64,000 nt of DNA from Ahaetulla prasina (GCF_028640845.1 NC_080542.1:13967901-14031900); one strand, 5' to 3'. Positions 43,747-56,406 are shown, counted from the stretch's first letter. Translations and numbers: made by a program. The notes: generated from the sequence alone by a model not told the origin.

Positions 43747-44143
43747 GTAAGTATCATGGGCTGAAAAAGAAATATTCTATTGGTCTAAATAGTTTTTGTG
43801 CTATTTATATCGTGTAAAGATTTTCTCTAAACCTTGCACTTTGGAATGAGAAGAAAAGAAAGGGATGGCAAATTTTATTTAACATTTTGTGATTTTAAAA
43901 AAATCCATGCGGCTATTTATATTGACTATTGCAAATTGCAAAAGATATGATAGTATCCAGCATTCAGATGTTTTCTATAATTATCTACTAATATAAACGT
44001 GAGACATAATCACCTCATCTATTGGTAATTTGATAATATAGATATACATTAAATTCTGGAAGAGTGAGAAAAAGGAACCTACTGAAATGCATCCCTAGGG
44101 AAAAATTGCTTCTCTGAAGGAAAATTGTTATCTACTGTATTTA

Positions 44144-44164
44144 TATTCTATCTATCTATCTATC

Positions 44165-44236
<72 letters not shown>

Positions 44237-44350
44237 GTCCCTCCCTCCCTCCCTCCCTCCCTCCCTCCATCCATCCATCCATCCATCCATCAATCATCAC
44301 TCATCTATCATCTACCTATCATCCACCTGTCTGTCATGTATCATTTTTCC

Positions 44351-44417
<67 letters not shown>

Positions 44418-44502
44418 CATCCATCCATCCATCCATCCATCCATCAATCTATCATCACTCATCTGTCTACCTATCATCCATCTGTCTGTCATATATCATT
44501 TT

Positions 44503-44576
<74 letters not shown>
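44144..44576 (+). repeat. GATA-type compound microsatellite, D intron 1, left part
   Basis: (TATC)n, (CCCT)n and (CATC)n arrays, at the same intron position as in B. Confidence 0.95.
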
Positions 44577-44577
<1 letters not shown>

Positions 44578-47260
44578 GATGGGTTTGCTGATCACGTACC
44601 TGGCTCCTTGCTGCGTGACAGCTGCCCTGCCTGAGCTCCTGGAGGTGCTGGCCGGGGTGGCAGTTGAAACCCCCAGACTTTTAGTCATGGGGGACTTTAA
44701 CTTGCCATCGTCCGGCTCGTCATCGACGGCAGCTCGGGAGTTCATGGCTTCCATGACGGCCTTGGACCTGACCCAAGTAGTTGATGGCCCTACTCACATT
44801 GGGGGTGGCACTCTGGACCTGATTTTTGTCTCTGGTCAGTGGTCGAGAGATCTGGACTTAAAGGAAATAGTCACTGAACCTTTGTCATGGTCAGATCACT
44901 CTCTCCTTCGTCTGGACTTTCTGACCGCCATTCACCACCGCAGGGAGACGGAGCCGATACGTTGGTTCCGTCCCAGGCGCCTGATGGACCCGGAGGGGTT
45001 CCGGACGGAGCTTGGGCCATTTCCTGAGGGTCTGGCTCACGGCTCGGCTGAGGAACTTGTTGCGGCCTGGGAACGGGCCGTGGCGGGGGCCTTAGACCGT
45101 GTCGTGCCTTTGCGGCCTCTGACCCGGCGCAGGTCCCAACCGGCTCCTTGGTTCTCCGAGGAGCTGAGAGGGATGAAACGCCGGAGAAGACGCCTAGAGA
45201 GTTCCTGGAGGTCCAGGCGTTCAGAAGCTGATCGGACACTAGTGAAGTCCTATACTAGGACTTACCTAGTGGCATTGAGGGAAGCGAGGCGTAGCTACGC
45301 CTCCTCCCTCATTGCATCGGCAGATAACCGCCCAGCCGCCCTGTTTCGGGTGACCCGCCTCCTCCTACACCAGGGGAGCGGGATGACCCGATGCAGGGAC
45401 GTGCTGAGGAGTTTAACGTTATCTATACGATAAAATCGCTCAGCTTCGGGATGGTTTGGACCAAGATTGCGTGATACGGGTGAGACAGCTGAGGGTGGTC
45501 TTGGTGACATTTTATGGGATGAGTTTGACCCTGTCGCTCCGAGGACATGGACAGGTTGTTGGGGAGGCTGAATGCCACCACGTGTTTACTGGACCCGTGC
45601 CCTCCTGGCTGGTGCTGGCCACCAGGAGGTGACACGAGGCTGGCTCCAGGCGATTACGAGCGCTTCCTTGGTGGAGGGTGTCTTCCGCCGCCTTGAAAGA
45701 GGCGGTGGTGAGGCCCTCCTCAAGAAGCCTTCCTGACCCGCTGTTTTAGGTAACTATCGTCCGGTCTCCAACCCGCTCATGCTAAGGTTGTAGAGAGTAT
45801 GGTGGCATATCAGTTTCCTTGCACCTGGATGAAACTGTCTATCTAGACCTGCTCCAGTCCGGTTTCCGCCCGGTTACAGCACGGAGACGGCGTTGGTCGC
45901 GTTGGTGGATGATCTCTGGAGGGCCAGGGATAGGGGTTGTTCCTCTGCCCTGGTCCTATTAGACCTCTCAGCGGCTTTTGATACCATCGACCATGGTATC
46001 CTGCTGCGCCGGTTGGAGGATTGGGAGTGGAGGCACCGCTTATCGGTGGTTCTCCTCCTATCTCTCCGACCGGTCGCAGTCGGTGTTGACAGGGGGGCAG
46101 AGGTCGGCCCCGAGGCGCCTCACTTGTGGGGTGCCGCAGGGTCGATTCTCGCCTTCTGTTCAACATCTACATGAAGCCGCTGGGTGAGATCATCAGTGGG
46201 TTCGGTGTGAGGTACCAGCTGTATGCGGATGACACCCAGCTGTACTTTTCCACACCGGACCACCCCAACGAAGCCATCGAAGTGCTGTCCCGTGTCTGGA
46301 GGCCGTCGGGTCTGGATGGGGAGAAACAGGCTCAAGCTCAATCCTCCAAGACAGAGTGGCTGTGGATGCGGCATCCCGGTACAGTCAGCTAAATCCGGCT
46401 GACCATCGGTGGCGAGTCATTGGCCCCGATGGAGAGGGTGCGCAACTTAGCGCCCTCCTGGATGAACGGCTGTCTCTAGAAGATCACTTGACGGCCGCTC
46501 CAGGAGAGCGTTCTACCAGGTTTGCCTGGTGCGCCAGTTGCGCCTTTCTGGACCGGGAGGCCCTATGCACGGTCACTCACGCCTCGTGACGCCTCGCCTG
46601 GATTACTGCAACGCCTCACATGGGGCTCCCTTGAAGGGCATCCGGAGGCTGCAGTTAGTCCAGAATGCGGCTGCGCTGGTGATAGATGGAGCCCCTCGTG
46701 GCTCCCGTGATAACACCCATCCTGCGCAGGCTGCACTGGCTACCTGTGGTCTTCCGGTGCGCTTCAAGGTTTTGGTGACCACCTTTAAAGCGCCCATGGC
46801 ATAGGGCCGGGTTATCTACGGACCGCCTACTGCGACCAGATACCTCTCACCGACCGTGTGCTCTCACAGGAGGGACTCCTCAGGGTGCCGTCAGCTAGGC
46901 AGTGTCGTCTGGCGGCGCCCAGGAAGGGCCTTCTGTGGGGCTCCCACCCTCTGGAACGAACTCCCCCCAGGACTCCGTCAACTTCCAGATCTTCGGACCT
47001 TCCGTCGCGAGCTCAAGACTCATTTATTCATCTGCGCAGGACTGGCTTAGATTTTTTAAATTTAGAGGGGTTTTAAATCGATTTTAATATTTATATTTCT
47101 ATTTTTAACAATTGGTATTATTAACTATTGGCATTAGAATAAGTCTTTTAATGATTATTTTAATTTGTATATTGATGTTTTTTATATGCCTGTAAACCGC
47201 CCTGAGTCCTTTGGGAGATAGGGCGGTATATAAGTTTAAATAATAAAAATAAATAAATAA
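44577..47260 (+). pseudogene. L2 LINE, about 2.7 kb, inserted in the GATA array
   Basis: A GC-rich insert with L2 ORF2 in several frames: endonuclease end (LLVMGDFNLPSS, GGTLDLIF, SWSDHSLLRLD), RT with [15 protein letters not shown] and LYADDTQLYFSTPDH, then TPRLDYCNA, LQLVQNAAALVID and LWNELPPGLRQLPDLRTF. It ends 'accgccctgagtcctttggg' and (AAAT)n, directly joined to (TATC)n. 5' truncated, many frameshifts. Confidence 0.92.
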
Positions 47261-47293
47261 ATCTATCTATCTATCTATCTATCTCTCTCTCTA

Positions 47294-47356
<63 letters not shown>

Positions 47357-47446
47357 CTATCTACCTATCTATCCCTCCCTCCCTCCCTCCATCCATCATC
47401 ACTCATCTGTCTACCTATCATCCATCTGTCTGTCATATATCATTTT

Positions 47447-47510
<64 letters not shown>

Positions 47511-47610
47511 CCTACCTACCTACCTACCTACCTACCTACCTACCTACCTACCTACCTAACTACCTATCCATCCATCCATCTATCCATCCATCTATCCATC
47601 CATCAATCAT
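47261..47610 (+). repeat. GATA-type compound microsatellite, D intron 1, right part
   Basis: (TATC)n, (TC)n, (TACC)n and (CATC)n arrays continuing after the L2 insertion. Confidence 0.95.
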
Positions 47611-47652
47611 CACTCATCTGTCTACCTATCATCCACCTGTCTGTCATATATC

Positions 47653-47692
47653 AACGACTAGCACGTATGTGGGAGGGAAACCTTTACCTTTT
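47653..47692 (+). repeat. 3' end of a Sauria-type SINE
   Basis: 'caacgactagcacgtatgtg' and 'aacctttaccttttcc' match the terminal sequence expected for the SINE whose other end is at 63725-64000. Confidence 0.55.
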
Positions 47693-47779
47693 CCTAATTA
47701 TGAGAATGATGATGTCAAGACAGAATCAGAATAGCATCTGAAAGATGTGGTAGCTTGGAATGTATTGCTTAAAATCTAG

Positions 47780-48071
47780 GATGTTCACACAGAATTACCA
47801 GCACATCCTGGCCCTGGTATTTGCTGTGAAGGAACTCAATGAAAATACCCAAATCTTAACCAATATCAGTTTGGGCTTCCATATCTTAAATAGCTATTTT
47901 TTGGCAAGGTGGACCTATCTGGCCTCAATGGAACTTCTATCCACTCAGGACAAATTCATCCCTAACTACAAATGTGATATTCAAAATAGGATTGTGGGAG
48001 TCATTGGGGGACTTACTTCTGAAGTCTGCCTCCACATGACCAACATCTTGAGCACCTACAGGATTCCACAG
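47780..48071 (+). pseudogene. unit D exon 2 (intact exon of a pseudogene)
   Basis: The acceptor CTAG ends at 47779. [19 protein letters not shown] to STYRIPQ|GTAAAA, 292 nt, no lesion. Confidence 0.88.
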
Positions 48072-48547
48072 GTAAAAAAAAACCAAGTTTCTGGTTTGTT
48101 ATGTTTAAGATCGGTTTGGAAATGAAAGATAGAAAATGGAAATCTTATTGGTTTGCTAGGTGATCAATTTATGAAGTACTGAGAAAGTAGTTCATTATAT
48201 TTTTGTAAGTACTTTTCCAAGTGAGAACTAGAGAATAGAAATCTTATTAGTTTGATAGGTGAGGTATATATGAAGTACTTAGAATGTAGTCGATCAATCT
48301 ATAGTTGGGTGCTGAAAAAATTGACACATTTTTTTATACTTATAATAAATTAGAATACAGGTAGCTCTCAACTTATGACTATATGAATTCTGGAATTTCT
48401 GTCGTAAGTCATGACATAGGTAAGCTGAGGCACGTATGTGATCATCTAGTTTCCAGCAAGGAATATTTGTAAATTGTGTCATGAGATTGCAGAATGCTGA
48501 AATCAAGTGTGAAGATGAATTGGCTGCCGAAGGCTGGAAATGCAGTC

Positions 48548-48548
48548 G

Positions 48549-48590
<42 letters not shown>

Positions 48591-48598
48591 CCATCATA
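48548..48598 (+). repeat. (CAT)n microsatellite
   Basis: Trinucleotide array at the tail end of the adjoining minus-strand CR1. Confidence 0.93.
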
Positions 48599-49258
48599 AT
48601 ATCAGAGTTGGAAGGGACCTTGGAGGTCTTCTAGTCCAACCCCGTGCCCAGGCAGGAAACCCTACACCATTTCAGACAAATGACTATCCAGCATTTTCTT
48701 AAAAATTTCCAGTGTTGGAGCATTCACAACTTCTGCAGGCAAGTTGTTTCACTGATTAATTGTTCTAACTGTCAGGAAATTTCTCCCTAGTTCTAAGTTG
48801 CTTCTTTCCTTGATCAGTTTCCACCCATTGCTTCTTGTTCTACCCTCAGGTGCTTTGGAGAACAGCCCGACTCCCTCTTCTTTGTGGCAACCCCTGAGAT
48901 ATTGGAACACTGCTATCATGTCTCCCCTGGTCCTTCTTTTCATTAAACTAGGCATACCGAGTTCCTGCAACTGTTCTTCATATGTTTTAGCCTCCAGTCC
49001 CCTAATCATCTTTGTTGCTTTTCTCTGCACTCTTTCTAGAGTGTCAACATCCTTTTTACATCGTGGCGACCAAAACTGGATGCAATATTCCAAGTGTGGC
49101 TTTATCAAGGCATTATAAAGTGGTATTACCACTTCACGTGATCTTGATTCTATCCCTCTGTTTATGTAGCCCAGAACTGTGTTGTCTTTTTTGGCAGCTG
49201 CTGCACACTGCTGGCTCATATCTAAATGGTTGTCCACTAAATGGTTGTCCACAATCAT
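48599..49258 (-). pseudogene. CR1 LINE 3' fragment, D intron 2
   Basis: Minus-strand frame 49258-48749 reads [37 protein letters not shown] and [15 protein letters not shown]. It is the most intact CR1 C-terminus of the minus-strand copies. Confidence 0.88.
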
Positions 49259-49496
49259 GTCACTATAGAAGTGACATCAAATTTCAGAACTTAGTTGTAG
49301 AGACCTTTTGAGAGGATCCATCGTAATTTAATCTTGTTAAAAAAAGGACTATTTGTAGTTTGCAGTAAACCATCCATATGTCATTATAGATTCTATATTT
49401 TCTGAGAAACATTGATTAGATTTTTTTTTGGGGGGGGGGGAATCTTTGGAAAGTCCAAACGTACTGTATGTGTAAATATAGCAGTTGATGCTATAT

Positions 49497-50098
49497 TCAA
49501 TAGAATTAGAATTGGAATTCTTTATTGGCCAAGTGTGATTGGACACACAAGGAATTTGTCTTCAGTGCATATGCTCTCAATGTACATAAAAAGAAAAGAT
49601 ACATTCATTAAGAATCATAAGGGACAACATTTAATGATAGTCATAGGGTATAAATAAGCAATCAAATCATACTAGGAAACAATATAAATCGTAAGGGTAC
49701 AGCAACAAGTTGCAGTCATACAGTCATAAGTGGGAGGAGATGGGCGATAGGAATGATTAATATTAATATTAATAATAGTAATGCAGACTTAGTGAATAGT
49801 TTTACAGTGTTGAGGGAATTATTTGTTTAGCAGAGTGATGGCGTTCAGGAAAAAACCTGTTCTTGTGTCTAGTTGTTCTGGTGTGCAATGCTCCATAGCG
49901 TCTTTTTGAGGTAGAAGCTGAAACAATTTATGTCCAAGATGTGAGGGGTCTGTAAATATTTCACAGCCCTCTTTTTGACTCGTGCAGTATACACATCCTC
50001 AATGGAAGGCACGTTGGTAGCCATTGTTTTTTCTGCAGTTCTAATTATCCTCTGAAGTCTGTGTCTCTCTTGTTGGGTTGCAGAACCAAACCAGACAG
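49497..50098 (-). mobile_element. (ATTCT)n-family LINE 3' fragment, D intron 2
   Basis: 'ctttattggccaagtgtga' at the left, then the reverse of the 3' UTR and RT end (VWFGSATQQERHRLQRIIR-like). Its pentanucleotide tail is reduced to one or two units. Confidence 0.85.
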
Positions 50099-50313
50099 CA
50101 AAATGTCTTAAGAACCCATTATATTTTCTGAAATACTGATGGTCTAGAAAAATAGATTGCTTTAGAGATTTGAAATAATACATACTTAAATGTATGTAAG
50201 ATGAAAACATGAACAGGAAAAGATAATGAAACTGGTTCTAGTGATCTGTCTTTCTAATGGAAGTTTGGAAGATTTGTTTTGATTGTGTCTGATCTCATTT
50301 TTTTTTGGTCAAG

Positions 50314-51264
50314 ATCTTATATTGGTCTTCTCCAGTAGTAAATGATAAAACCAAAGAAGATTTTTTTCACCAAATGTTTCCCAATGCAACCCATCACTAT
50401 TTGGGCATTCTTGAGCTGCTACTGCATTTCAAGTGGACCTGGCTTGGTGTGATTGTTTCTGATGATGACAACGGAGATATATTTGTACAGCATGTGCTTC
50501 CCTTTTATTATCAGAAGGGTATCTGTGTCGCTTTTGCAGAAACAATGCCTAAAATGTCTTTTTCAGATGATGTGCCTGCAATTGCAATGGAATGGTTTGC
50601 AACTTCACATATTGTCACAGGAAGTACTGTCAATGCTGTTATTATACAAGGTGAAATACATACGATTAGTATCTTAAGAACACTTATTCATTTTTCGCAT
50701 TTTTACGATCTAACAATAAAAAGCCGAGTGTGTATTATAACAGCCCAGATGGATTTTGCATCTCCTGGTTTTACGAGAGATTGGGACATACATTTCCTCC
50801 ACGGAGCTCTATCACTTGCTTTCATACAAACTATCCCAGAGGATTCCAGAAATTTCAGAAGGAAAGAAACCCTCTGTCAGAAAATCGGGATGGCTTTTTT
50901 TTTTGTTTGTTTACATTTATACCCCGCCCTTCTCCGAAGACTCAGGGCGGCTTACAGTGTATAAGGCAATAGTCTCATTCTATTTATATACTTTCTTAGA
51001 ATCTTCTGGAAAGATGCTTTTAATTGTGATTTCTTGAATTCCACTCCAGAAAAGGGAGATGAGGACATCTGCACTGGGATGGAAAAATTGGAGAACTTAT
51101 CTGGAACCCTGTTTGATACCAGAATGTCTGGCCACAGTTATAGTATCTACAATGCAGTTTACATTATGGCCTATGCTTTGTATGCCATAGCTTCATCCAA
51201 GGCAAGAGTGAGGGCAAAGATAAAAAACATAAGACAAGAATATCTACTCGAAAAAGCCTGGCAG
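50314..51264 (+). pseudogene. unit D exon 3 (frameshift and SINE-tail insertion)
   Basis: It begins ILYWSSPVVNDKTKEDFFHQMFP. A base is missing near 50820 relative to B and C. The inserted 50895-50998 is a T-rich SINE tail on the minus strand. The reading resumes at IFWKDAFNCDF and runs to KAWQ|GTATCT. Confidence 0.92.
50895..50998 (-). repeat. SINE/L2-type 3' tail inserted in a coding exon
   Basis: Almost identical to 59820-59922: 'cccgcccttctccgaagact' and 'agtgtataaggcaatagtc'. It replaces five coding bases. Confidence 0.88.
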
Positions 51265-51402
51265 GTATCTTCCAAAGCATTGTAGAAGGAGACAGAGTAG
51301 ATAGTTCAATGTTATGGCAACAATGGAATTGAGGGACAAGATGTTACTCAGAAGGTCCAGGAAAGAAATATAAAACAATCAATAATGGTGTTCTTATATA
51401 GA

Positions 51403-51995
51403 ATAACAGAGTTGGAAGGGACCTTGGAAGTCTTCTAGTCCAACTCCCTGTTTAGGCAGGAAACCCTACACCAATTCAGACAAATGGTTATCCAACATCT
51501 TCTTAAAAACTTTGAGTGTTGGAGCATTCACAACTGCTGGAGGCAAGTTGTTCCACTGGTGAATCATTCTCACTGTCAGGAAATTTCTCCTGAGTTCTAG
51601 GTTGCTTCTCTTCTTGATTAGTTTCCACTCATTGCTTCTTGTCCTGCCCTCAGGTGCTTTGGAGCAGTGGTCACCAACCAGTGGTCCATGGACCACTGGT
51701 GGTCCATGAGAAAAATTTGGTGGTCTGCATAAAAATTATTTGCCTTTTTTATATTGCATTAAATACTATTTATCTTTTTAAAAAATTCATATTAGTGGTC
51801 CTCAGAATTTAAAATTATGAATTTAGTGGTCCCTGAGGTCCGAAAAGTTGGTGATCCTTGCTTTGGAGAATAGCTTGACTCCCTCTTCTTTATGGCAACC
51901 CCTGAGATACTGAGACACTGCTATCATGTCTCCCCTAGTCCTTCTTTTCATTAAATTAGACATACCCAGTTCCTGCAACCGTTCTTCATATTCTT
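51403..51995 (-). mobile_element. CR1 3' fragment, D intron 3, split by a MITE
   Basis: Typical CR1 3' end on the minus strand. A hAT MITE (51665-51860) sits inside it. Confidence 0.85.
51665..51860. mobile_element. hAT-type MITE inside CR1, 8-bp target duplication
   Basis: Termini CAGTGGTCACCAAC and GTTGGTGATCCTTG; CTTTGGAG at 51657-51664 and 51861-51868. Same family as 19947-20145. Confidence 0.92.
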
Positions 51996-52398
51996 CTTAT
52001 ATCTCATAAATATCTAGGTCAATTATTATCACAACTCCCAAGATGTGATGAGGAAAATTACACAAATTACATGTTATATTTTAAATACTTAAACAAGGAA
52101 CTAGATCCTCCCCTTTTTATTCTTCCCCTTTAAGTTTGTAATTGCTGAACATGTAATGCACATCTAGGATGTTAAGAATAGATGAAATACGTATATATAT
52201 AATATTTTTGTTTGGCTATTTTTTTTTATTTTGAATGTGTTTCTGTTAACATGGCAGAACATTCTCTACCAACATGTTATTATTTTTTAATTATAAAATT
52301 TCAACTGCCAAAAGTTAATGGAAATAGCTCATTTTGGTTGCAAGTTTCAAACCATAAGGAAAAAAGACACCAGCACACTTGAACAAAACAGTCTCTAG

Positions 52399-52717
52399 AA
52401 GTGGTGGGATTCAAAAAAATTTTTACTACCGGTTTTGTGGGCGTGGCATGGTGGGCGTAGCAGAGGAAGGTAACTGTAAAATTTTCATTCCCACCCCGTT
52501 CCAGGGGAAGGATACTGTAAAAATTCCATTCCCTCCCCACTCCAGGGGAAGGTTACTGCAAAATCCCCATTTCCTCCCAATCAGCTGGGACTTGGGAGGC
52601 AGAGAATAAATGAGGGTGGAGCCAGTCAGAGGTGGTAGTTACCGGTTCCCCAAACTACTCAAAATTTCCACTACCAGTTCTCTAGCACTGGTCAGAACCT
52701 GCTTAATACCATCTCTG
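52399..52717. mobile_element. hAT-type MITE, 319 bp
   Basis: Ends AAGTGGTGGGATTCA and GCTTAATACCATCTCTG are degraded inverted repeats; GTCTCTAG at 52391-52398 and 52718-52725. The interior has tandem copies of a roughly 45-base unit ('ccaggggaaggttactg'). Confidence 0.85.
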
Positions 52718-52926
52718 GTCTCTAGCTAATTAAAAGTAATTTATCTCCCAAATATCTATCTCACGATACTCTGCCCAGGCAATTGATTTGAATGATTTCT
52801 CCTCCTTCTTCTCATACATCAGTAGATTTTCCCCCTCAAAAATAATTCATTTTAGGTTTAAACTATGCTAGGATTATTATGAATGTTCCCTAGAATCACT
52901 TTCTCTCTACCTTCCATCTAATTTAG

Positions 52927-53152
52927 CTCCACAAGTTTATAAGAAATGCTTCCTTCAAAAACAGTGCTGGAGAAAATGTTTCCTTTGATGATAAAGGGTA
53001 TATAATTGCTGGATTTGATATTTTCAACTGGGTAACATATTCAAATAAAACATTTACAAAAATCAAAGTTGGATGGGTAAACCCAAACTCTTTCTCTTCC
53101 AAATCACTCAACATTCATGAAGACTCCATTGTAGGGCCCACAAGATTTTAAG
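52927..53152 (+). pseudogene. unit D exon 4 (premature stop, donor lost)
   Basis: LHKFIRNASFKNSAGENVSFDD and IAGFDIFNWVTYSNKTFTK run to PTRF, then an in-frame TAA where B and C have NQ and the donor. Sequence after 53152 no longer matches the paralogue intron. Confidence 0.88.
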
Positions 53153-53535
53153 GTGGCCTACAAAACCTTGTTCAGAACAAAGGTACACATCACAGGCCTC
53201 AAGCCCTGGGAAAAACTTTGGTCAAGCATAACTTCCCCGCCTGAGGAAATGCCTTGTCAGCTATATTAAGGAAACTGCTTTCTCAGCGTGATGTATGGCC
53301 ATAGCAAGGCCAAGAGACACCCATAAATATGCTGAGCTTAGATAACCATATCCTACCGTCAAGCAATAACGACATCCTGATATTGCTACAAACATATTGT
53401 GTTGCCTCCCCCATGTCTGGTATCAGTTCCCCAATATCTAGTTCTTGGAATTATAGCCATATATGGAATGTAGCATACTAAACAATGTATACGCTGCTTA
53501 TACGTAACAGAACAGTATATAAAGCCCTTCAGAAG
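53153..53535 (+). other. unassigned replacement sequence after exon 4 of unit D
   Basis: No match to the B or C intron. A TATA-like 'tatataaa' lies at about 53516-53523. Matching intron sequence resumes near 53536 (compare B 13978). It could be part of an LTR element, but no paired end was found. Confidence 0.3.
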
Positions 53536-53724
53536 AAGAGTGTTATGCTGCTTAGGCCTTTTTTCACCAAAATTGGTCAACATTCTGAAGAATTGCATTG
53601 CATGGTCCAAAATATTTATTTATTTATACTTCATATTACCTAACCATTCATCTCCCTCAAAAAGGGGCTCTGGGAGGTATACAATATACAGTGTAACCAG
53701 ATATAACCAGATATAACCAGAGAT

Positions 53725-53885
53725 ATGATGGTACAGTGGTTAGAATGCATTATTTCAGGCTGACTCTGCCCATAGTCAGGAGTTCGATCCTGACAGGGCT
53801 CAAATTTGACTCAGCATCCCATCCATCTGAGTCAATAAAATGAAAATCCAGATTGTTGGGGGTAAGATGCTGATAGGCTCTAAAT
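53725..53885 (+). repeat. tRNA-derived SINE
   Basis: A-box-like 'tacagtggttagaatgc', B-box GGAGTTCGATCCTGAC, body 'ccagattgttgggggtaag'. No folding tRNA cloverleaf is kept. Confidence 0.7.
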
Positions 53886-54226
53886 CCATCGTAATTTCAA
53901 ATTGCCATTAAGTCAAGGTCTGTGTGTATTCTGAAAGATGACCTCGTATTTCCAGGTCCTATTTCTAGGCCCTATTTAAAAACGGAAGTCATCTTTTGAA
54001 TTGAAATTGCTCTAAAGTGTGGTATGTGATTATAAGGCTTAATGAGAACTGGAATAGCTTCGTAAGTGAACAGGGTTCAGGCTAAGTTGATACAAAAGAA
54101 TTCTGGAGGACAATAGTAAAATACTTCCATCCTGTTGTCAAGGACCTGAGCTTGCTATTAAGAAGAATGAGGCTATTGCCAATGTATGAATTAAATTGAA
54201 CTCAAATTCCTATCTGTTGTATAAAA

Positions 54227-54300
54227 CAGGGGTCTCCAATCTTGGTCCCTTTAAGACTTTTGGACTTCAACTCCCAGAGTTCCTCAGCCAGCTTTGCTTT
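54227..54300. mobile_element. hAT-like MITE left end
   Basis: 'caggggtctccaatcttgg' and 'cttcaactcccagagttcc' resemble a hAT MITE terminus. It lies where exon 5 of unit D should be; the right end was not identified. Confidence 0.4.
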
Positions 54301-54365
54301 AAGGAAAATATTTTGTCTCCTCCTTAATTACCTTCTCAGGAACAATGAACCTTGTCATCTTAGCC

Positions 54366-54700
54366 CAGGGGTCCGCAACATTAAACACTCAAAGAGCCAT
54401 TTGGACCCGTTTCCCACAGAAAAGAAAACACTGGGAACCACAAAACCATGCCTGACTATTTCTTGAGCCGCCACAAAACTAGCATACGTAGCTGAATTAA
54501 ACATTCTGTTTTCTTCTGAAACTTTTCTTTTCTTGGATTTATCCATGGTTGGCCTACCAGAGGTTGAAAAGCTCAATAAATTGAGTGCCGGCAGATGTCG
54601 CACATTGGCGGTTGTGACGCATATTTTGAGTGACAGGGAGCCACAGCAGAGGGGTGAAAGAGCCACATGCGGCTCCAGAGCCACAGGTTGCTGACCCCTG
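54366..54700 (-). pseudogene. hAT (Charlie-like) deletion derivative with transposase N-terminus
   Basis: CAGGGGTCCGCAAC and GTTGCTGACCCCTG bound it; TCTTAGCC/TCTTATCC is the 8-bp duplication with one change. Minus-strand coding remnant MDKSKKRKVSEENRMFN looks like the start of a hAT transposase. No catalytic part. Confidence 0.82.
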
Positions 54701-54717
54701 TCTTATCCTTAAGATAT

Positions 54718-54838
54718 AATAATAATATCAGAGTTGGAAGGGACCTTGGAGGTCTTCTAGTCCAACCCCCTGCCCAGGCAGGAAACCCCCTACACCATTT
54801 CAGACAAATGGCTATCCAACATTTTCTTAAAAAATATA
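54718..54838 (-). mobile_element. CR1 3' end fragment
   Basis: 'cagagttggaagggacc' to 'tggctatccaacattttc', minus-strand CR1 terminus, about 120 bases. Confidence 0.82.
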
Positions 54839-54939
54839 CAGCAATTAATGTTGATAAAGCCCTCACAAATGCCAAGTAGAAGGTATAGACTCTGCATACC
54901 AAAAGAAGTTTGCCAGTAGGTCTAAAAAGAAATTAAGGT

Positions 54940-55395
54940 CATGAAATATTGTCTGCTTGTTCTCTCAAAACCAGCATTGTCTTTGTAGTTCTGCCTTAAC
55001 TTCCTCACTAAAGGCCAGATGTGCTGTTCTATCCAATTGAATGCATATTCTAATTGTCATAAATTCGCATCTCCTCAATTTATATGTTAGCTAGGTTAAC
55101 TCCAGCTCTGTAAATAAATAATGGAAATTTGGACTGGTCTCCACTTTTAAATGAACTCTTTAGAAAATCTGTAAGATTAATTTGTTGTAGAAACTTTCCT
55201 TTCTCCAGGATCAGTTCTTTTCTGTTAATTTGAAATGGATAATTTGAGATATTATGCCCATATTGTATATTTCAATGAGCTGTGTTATTCATTTTCCAAC
55301 CATTGAGATGAAAGCCTGGCTTTAAAAAAAAAAACATTTTTACCATTTTTCTTTCATCTAAAATATATGGCTTCATATGCTACCTTATTTTAATA
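54940..55395 (+). other. intron 5 sequence of unit D
   Basis: Alignable to B 15030-15480 ('ccagcattgtctttgtagtt', 'ctcctcaatttatatgttag'). It shows that the missing exon 5 lay to the left. Confidence 0.7.
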
Positions 55396-55918
55396 CGTTG
55401 AGATATATAAAAAAGCAAAATAATAAAAATATAGTTTGCTCGTATTTTCTATTAGTCAACACTAAAGTTGGCCGAACTGTGGCCATTTTCTTTTTTGTAG
55501 TTTTCTCTATGGAGGTTTCTCTTCTCAATGCTTCAGGGCTGACACAACTTGGAGTGAAGGGGCCAGGGAGGGAGTTGTAGAGATAGTTGGGGTGTTGTAG
55601 CCTAAATAAAATTCTTTCTGAGGTCACCTAGCAACTGAGCTGTATGCTGATTGGACCATGTGACTGGAAACTCTGGGGGGAAGTGACAAATTTCTACTTT
55701 TAATTGGGTGATAAACCGGCGGCAACTTAGAGTTTTCCACAAGGAATATGCCAATTTGATATGTCCTAATAAAATGTTCTTTGAGGAACTTGTCTGCTTT
55801 GGAGTTATTTGGAATCCTGAAACTAATATTTCGTAAATTAATCAAAGAGAAAATCTTAATTACATTCCATACAGTTTCACTGACTATATTACAGAGGTGC
55901 TCTATTAGTGCCCTTATC
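55396..55918 (+). other. unassigned sequence, D intron 5
   Basis: No match to the other units' intron 5. It holds 'aataaaattctttctgagg' near 55601 and 'aataaaatg' near 55768, possibly ends of older retroelements. No gene seen. Confidence 0.3.
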
Positions 55919-55923
55919 ATAGC

Positions 55924-56406
55924 TGTTCTGTCCCCATTTCGCCTCCGTCCGAGTGATGGCTTAATTAGCCAGCACTATCAGCTCTGGCAGCAAAATAGCG
56001 AGCGTATGCCAAGTGTCTCTGTTATCTCCCTCAACGCCGATGAGTCACCCAGGAACAAACTTCAGCTTTTAGTTAATCAGTTGATTTGCCTGCTACGAAG
56101 AGGCACAGCAGCTCGTGCTGCCTTTATATCCTGTGGGGTGTGGCTCCATGACTCAGCACTTCCTAGGCCTGCCCCACCCCTGCTTATGTTGTTCCCTCCT
56201 CTCCTGCCTACAAAACCTAGGGTCCAACCAAGCCTGATTGCCACCATCTGGGTCTGAAGGCGTGGCCTGGGAGGGGGGAAAGAGTCAGGGGATGGAGGCT
56301 GAGCCAGGGAAGCTGGTGTTCCCGAGGCAAGTCCTGACGGCCTTCCCCCTCACTTTCCAAGTCACTTTCTGGCAGGAGGCCCGGCTCAGGGGGCGCAGAC
56401 ACAACA
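55924..56406 (+). mobile_element. solo LTR, 483 bp, 5-bp target duplication
   Basis: It starts TGTTCTGTCCCC and ends GACACAACA; ATAGC at 55919-55923 and 56407-56411. It contains 'ctttatatcctgtggggtgt', a TATA-type region shared with 60724-61240. No internal retroelement genes remain. Confidence 0.85.

Noticed and set aside
44577..45433. A host gene with a 365-codon frame
   Set aside because: The frame contains L2 endonuclease and RT-region landmarks and starts inside the microsatellite.
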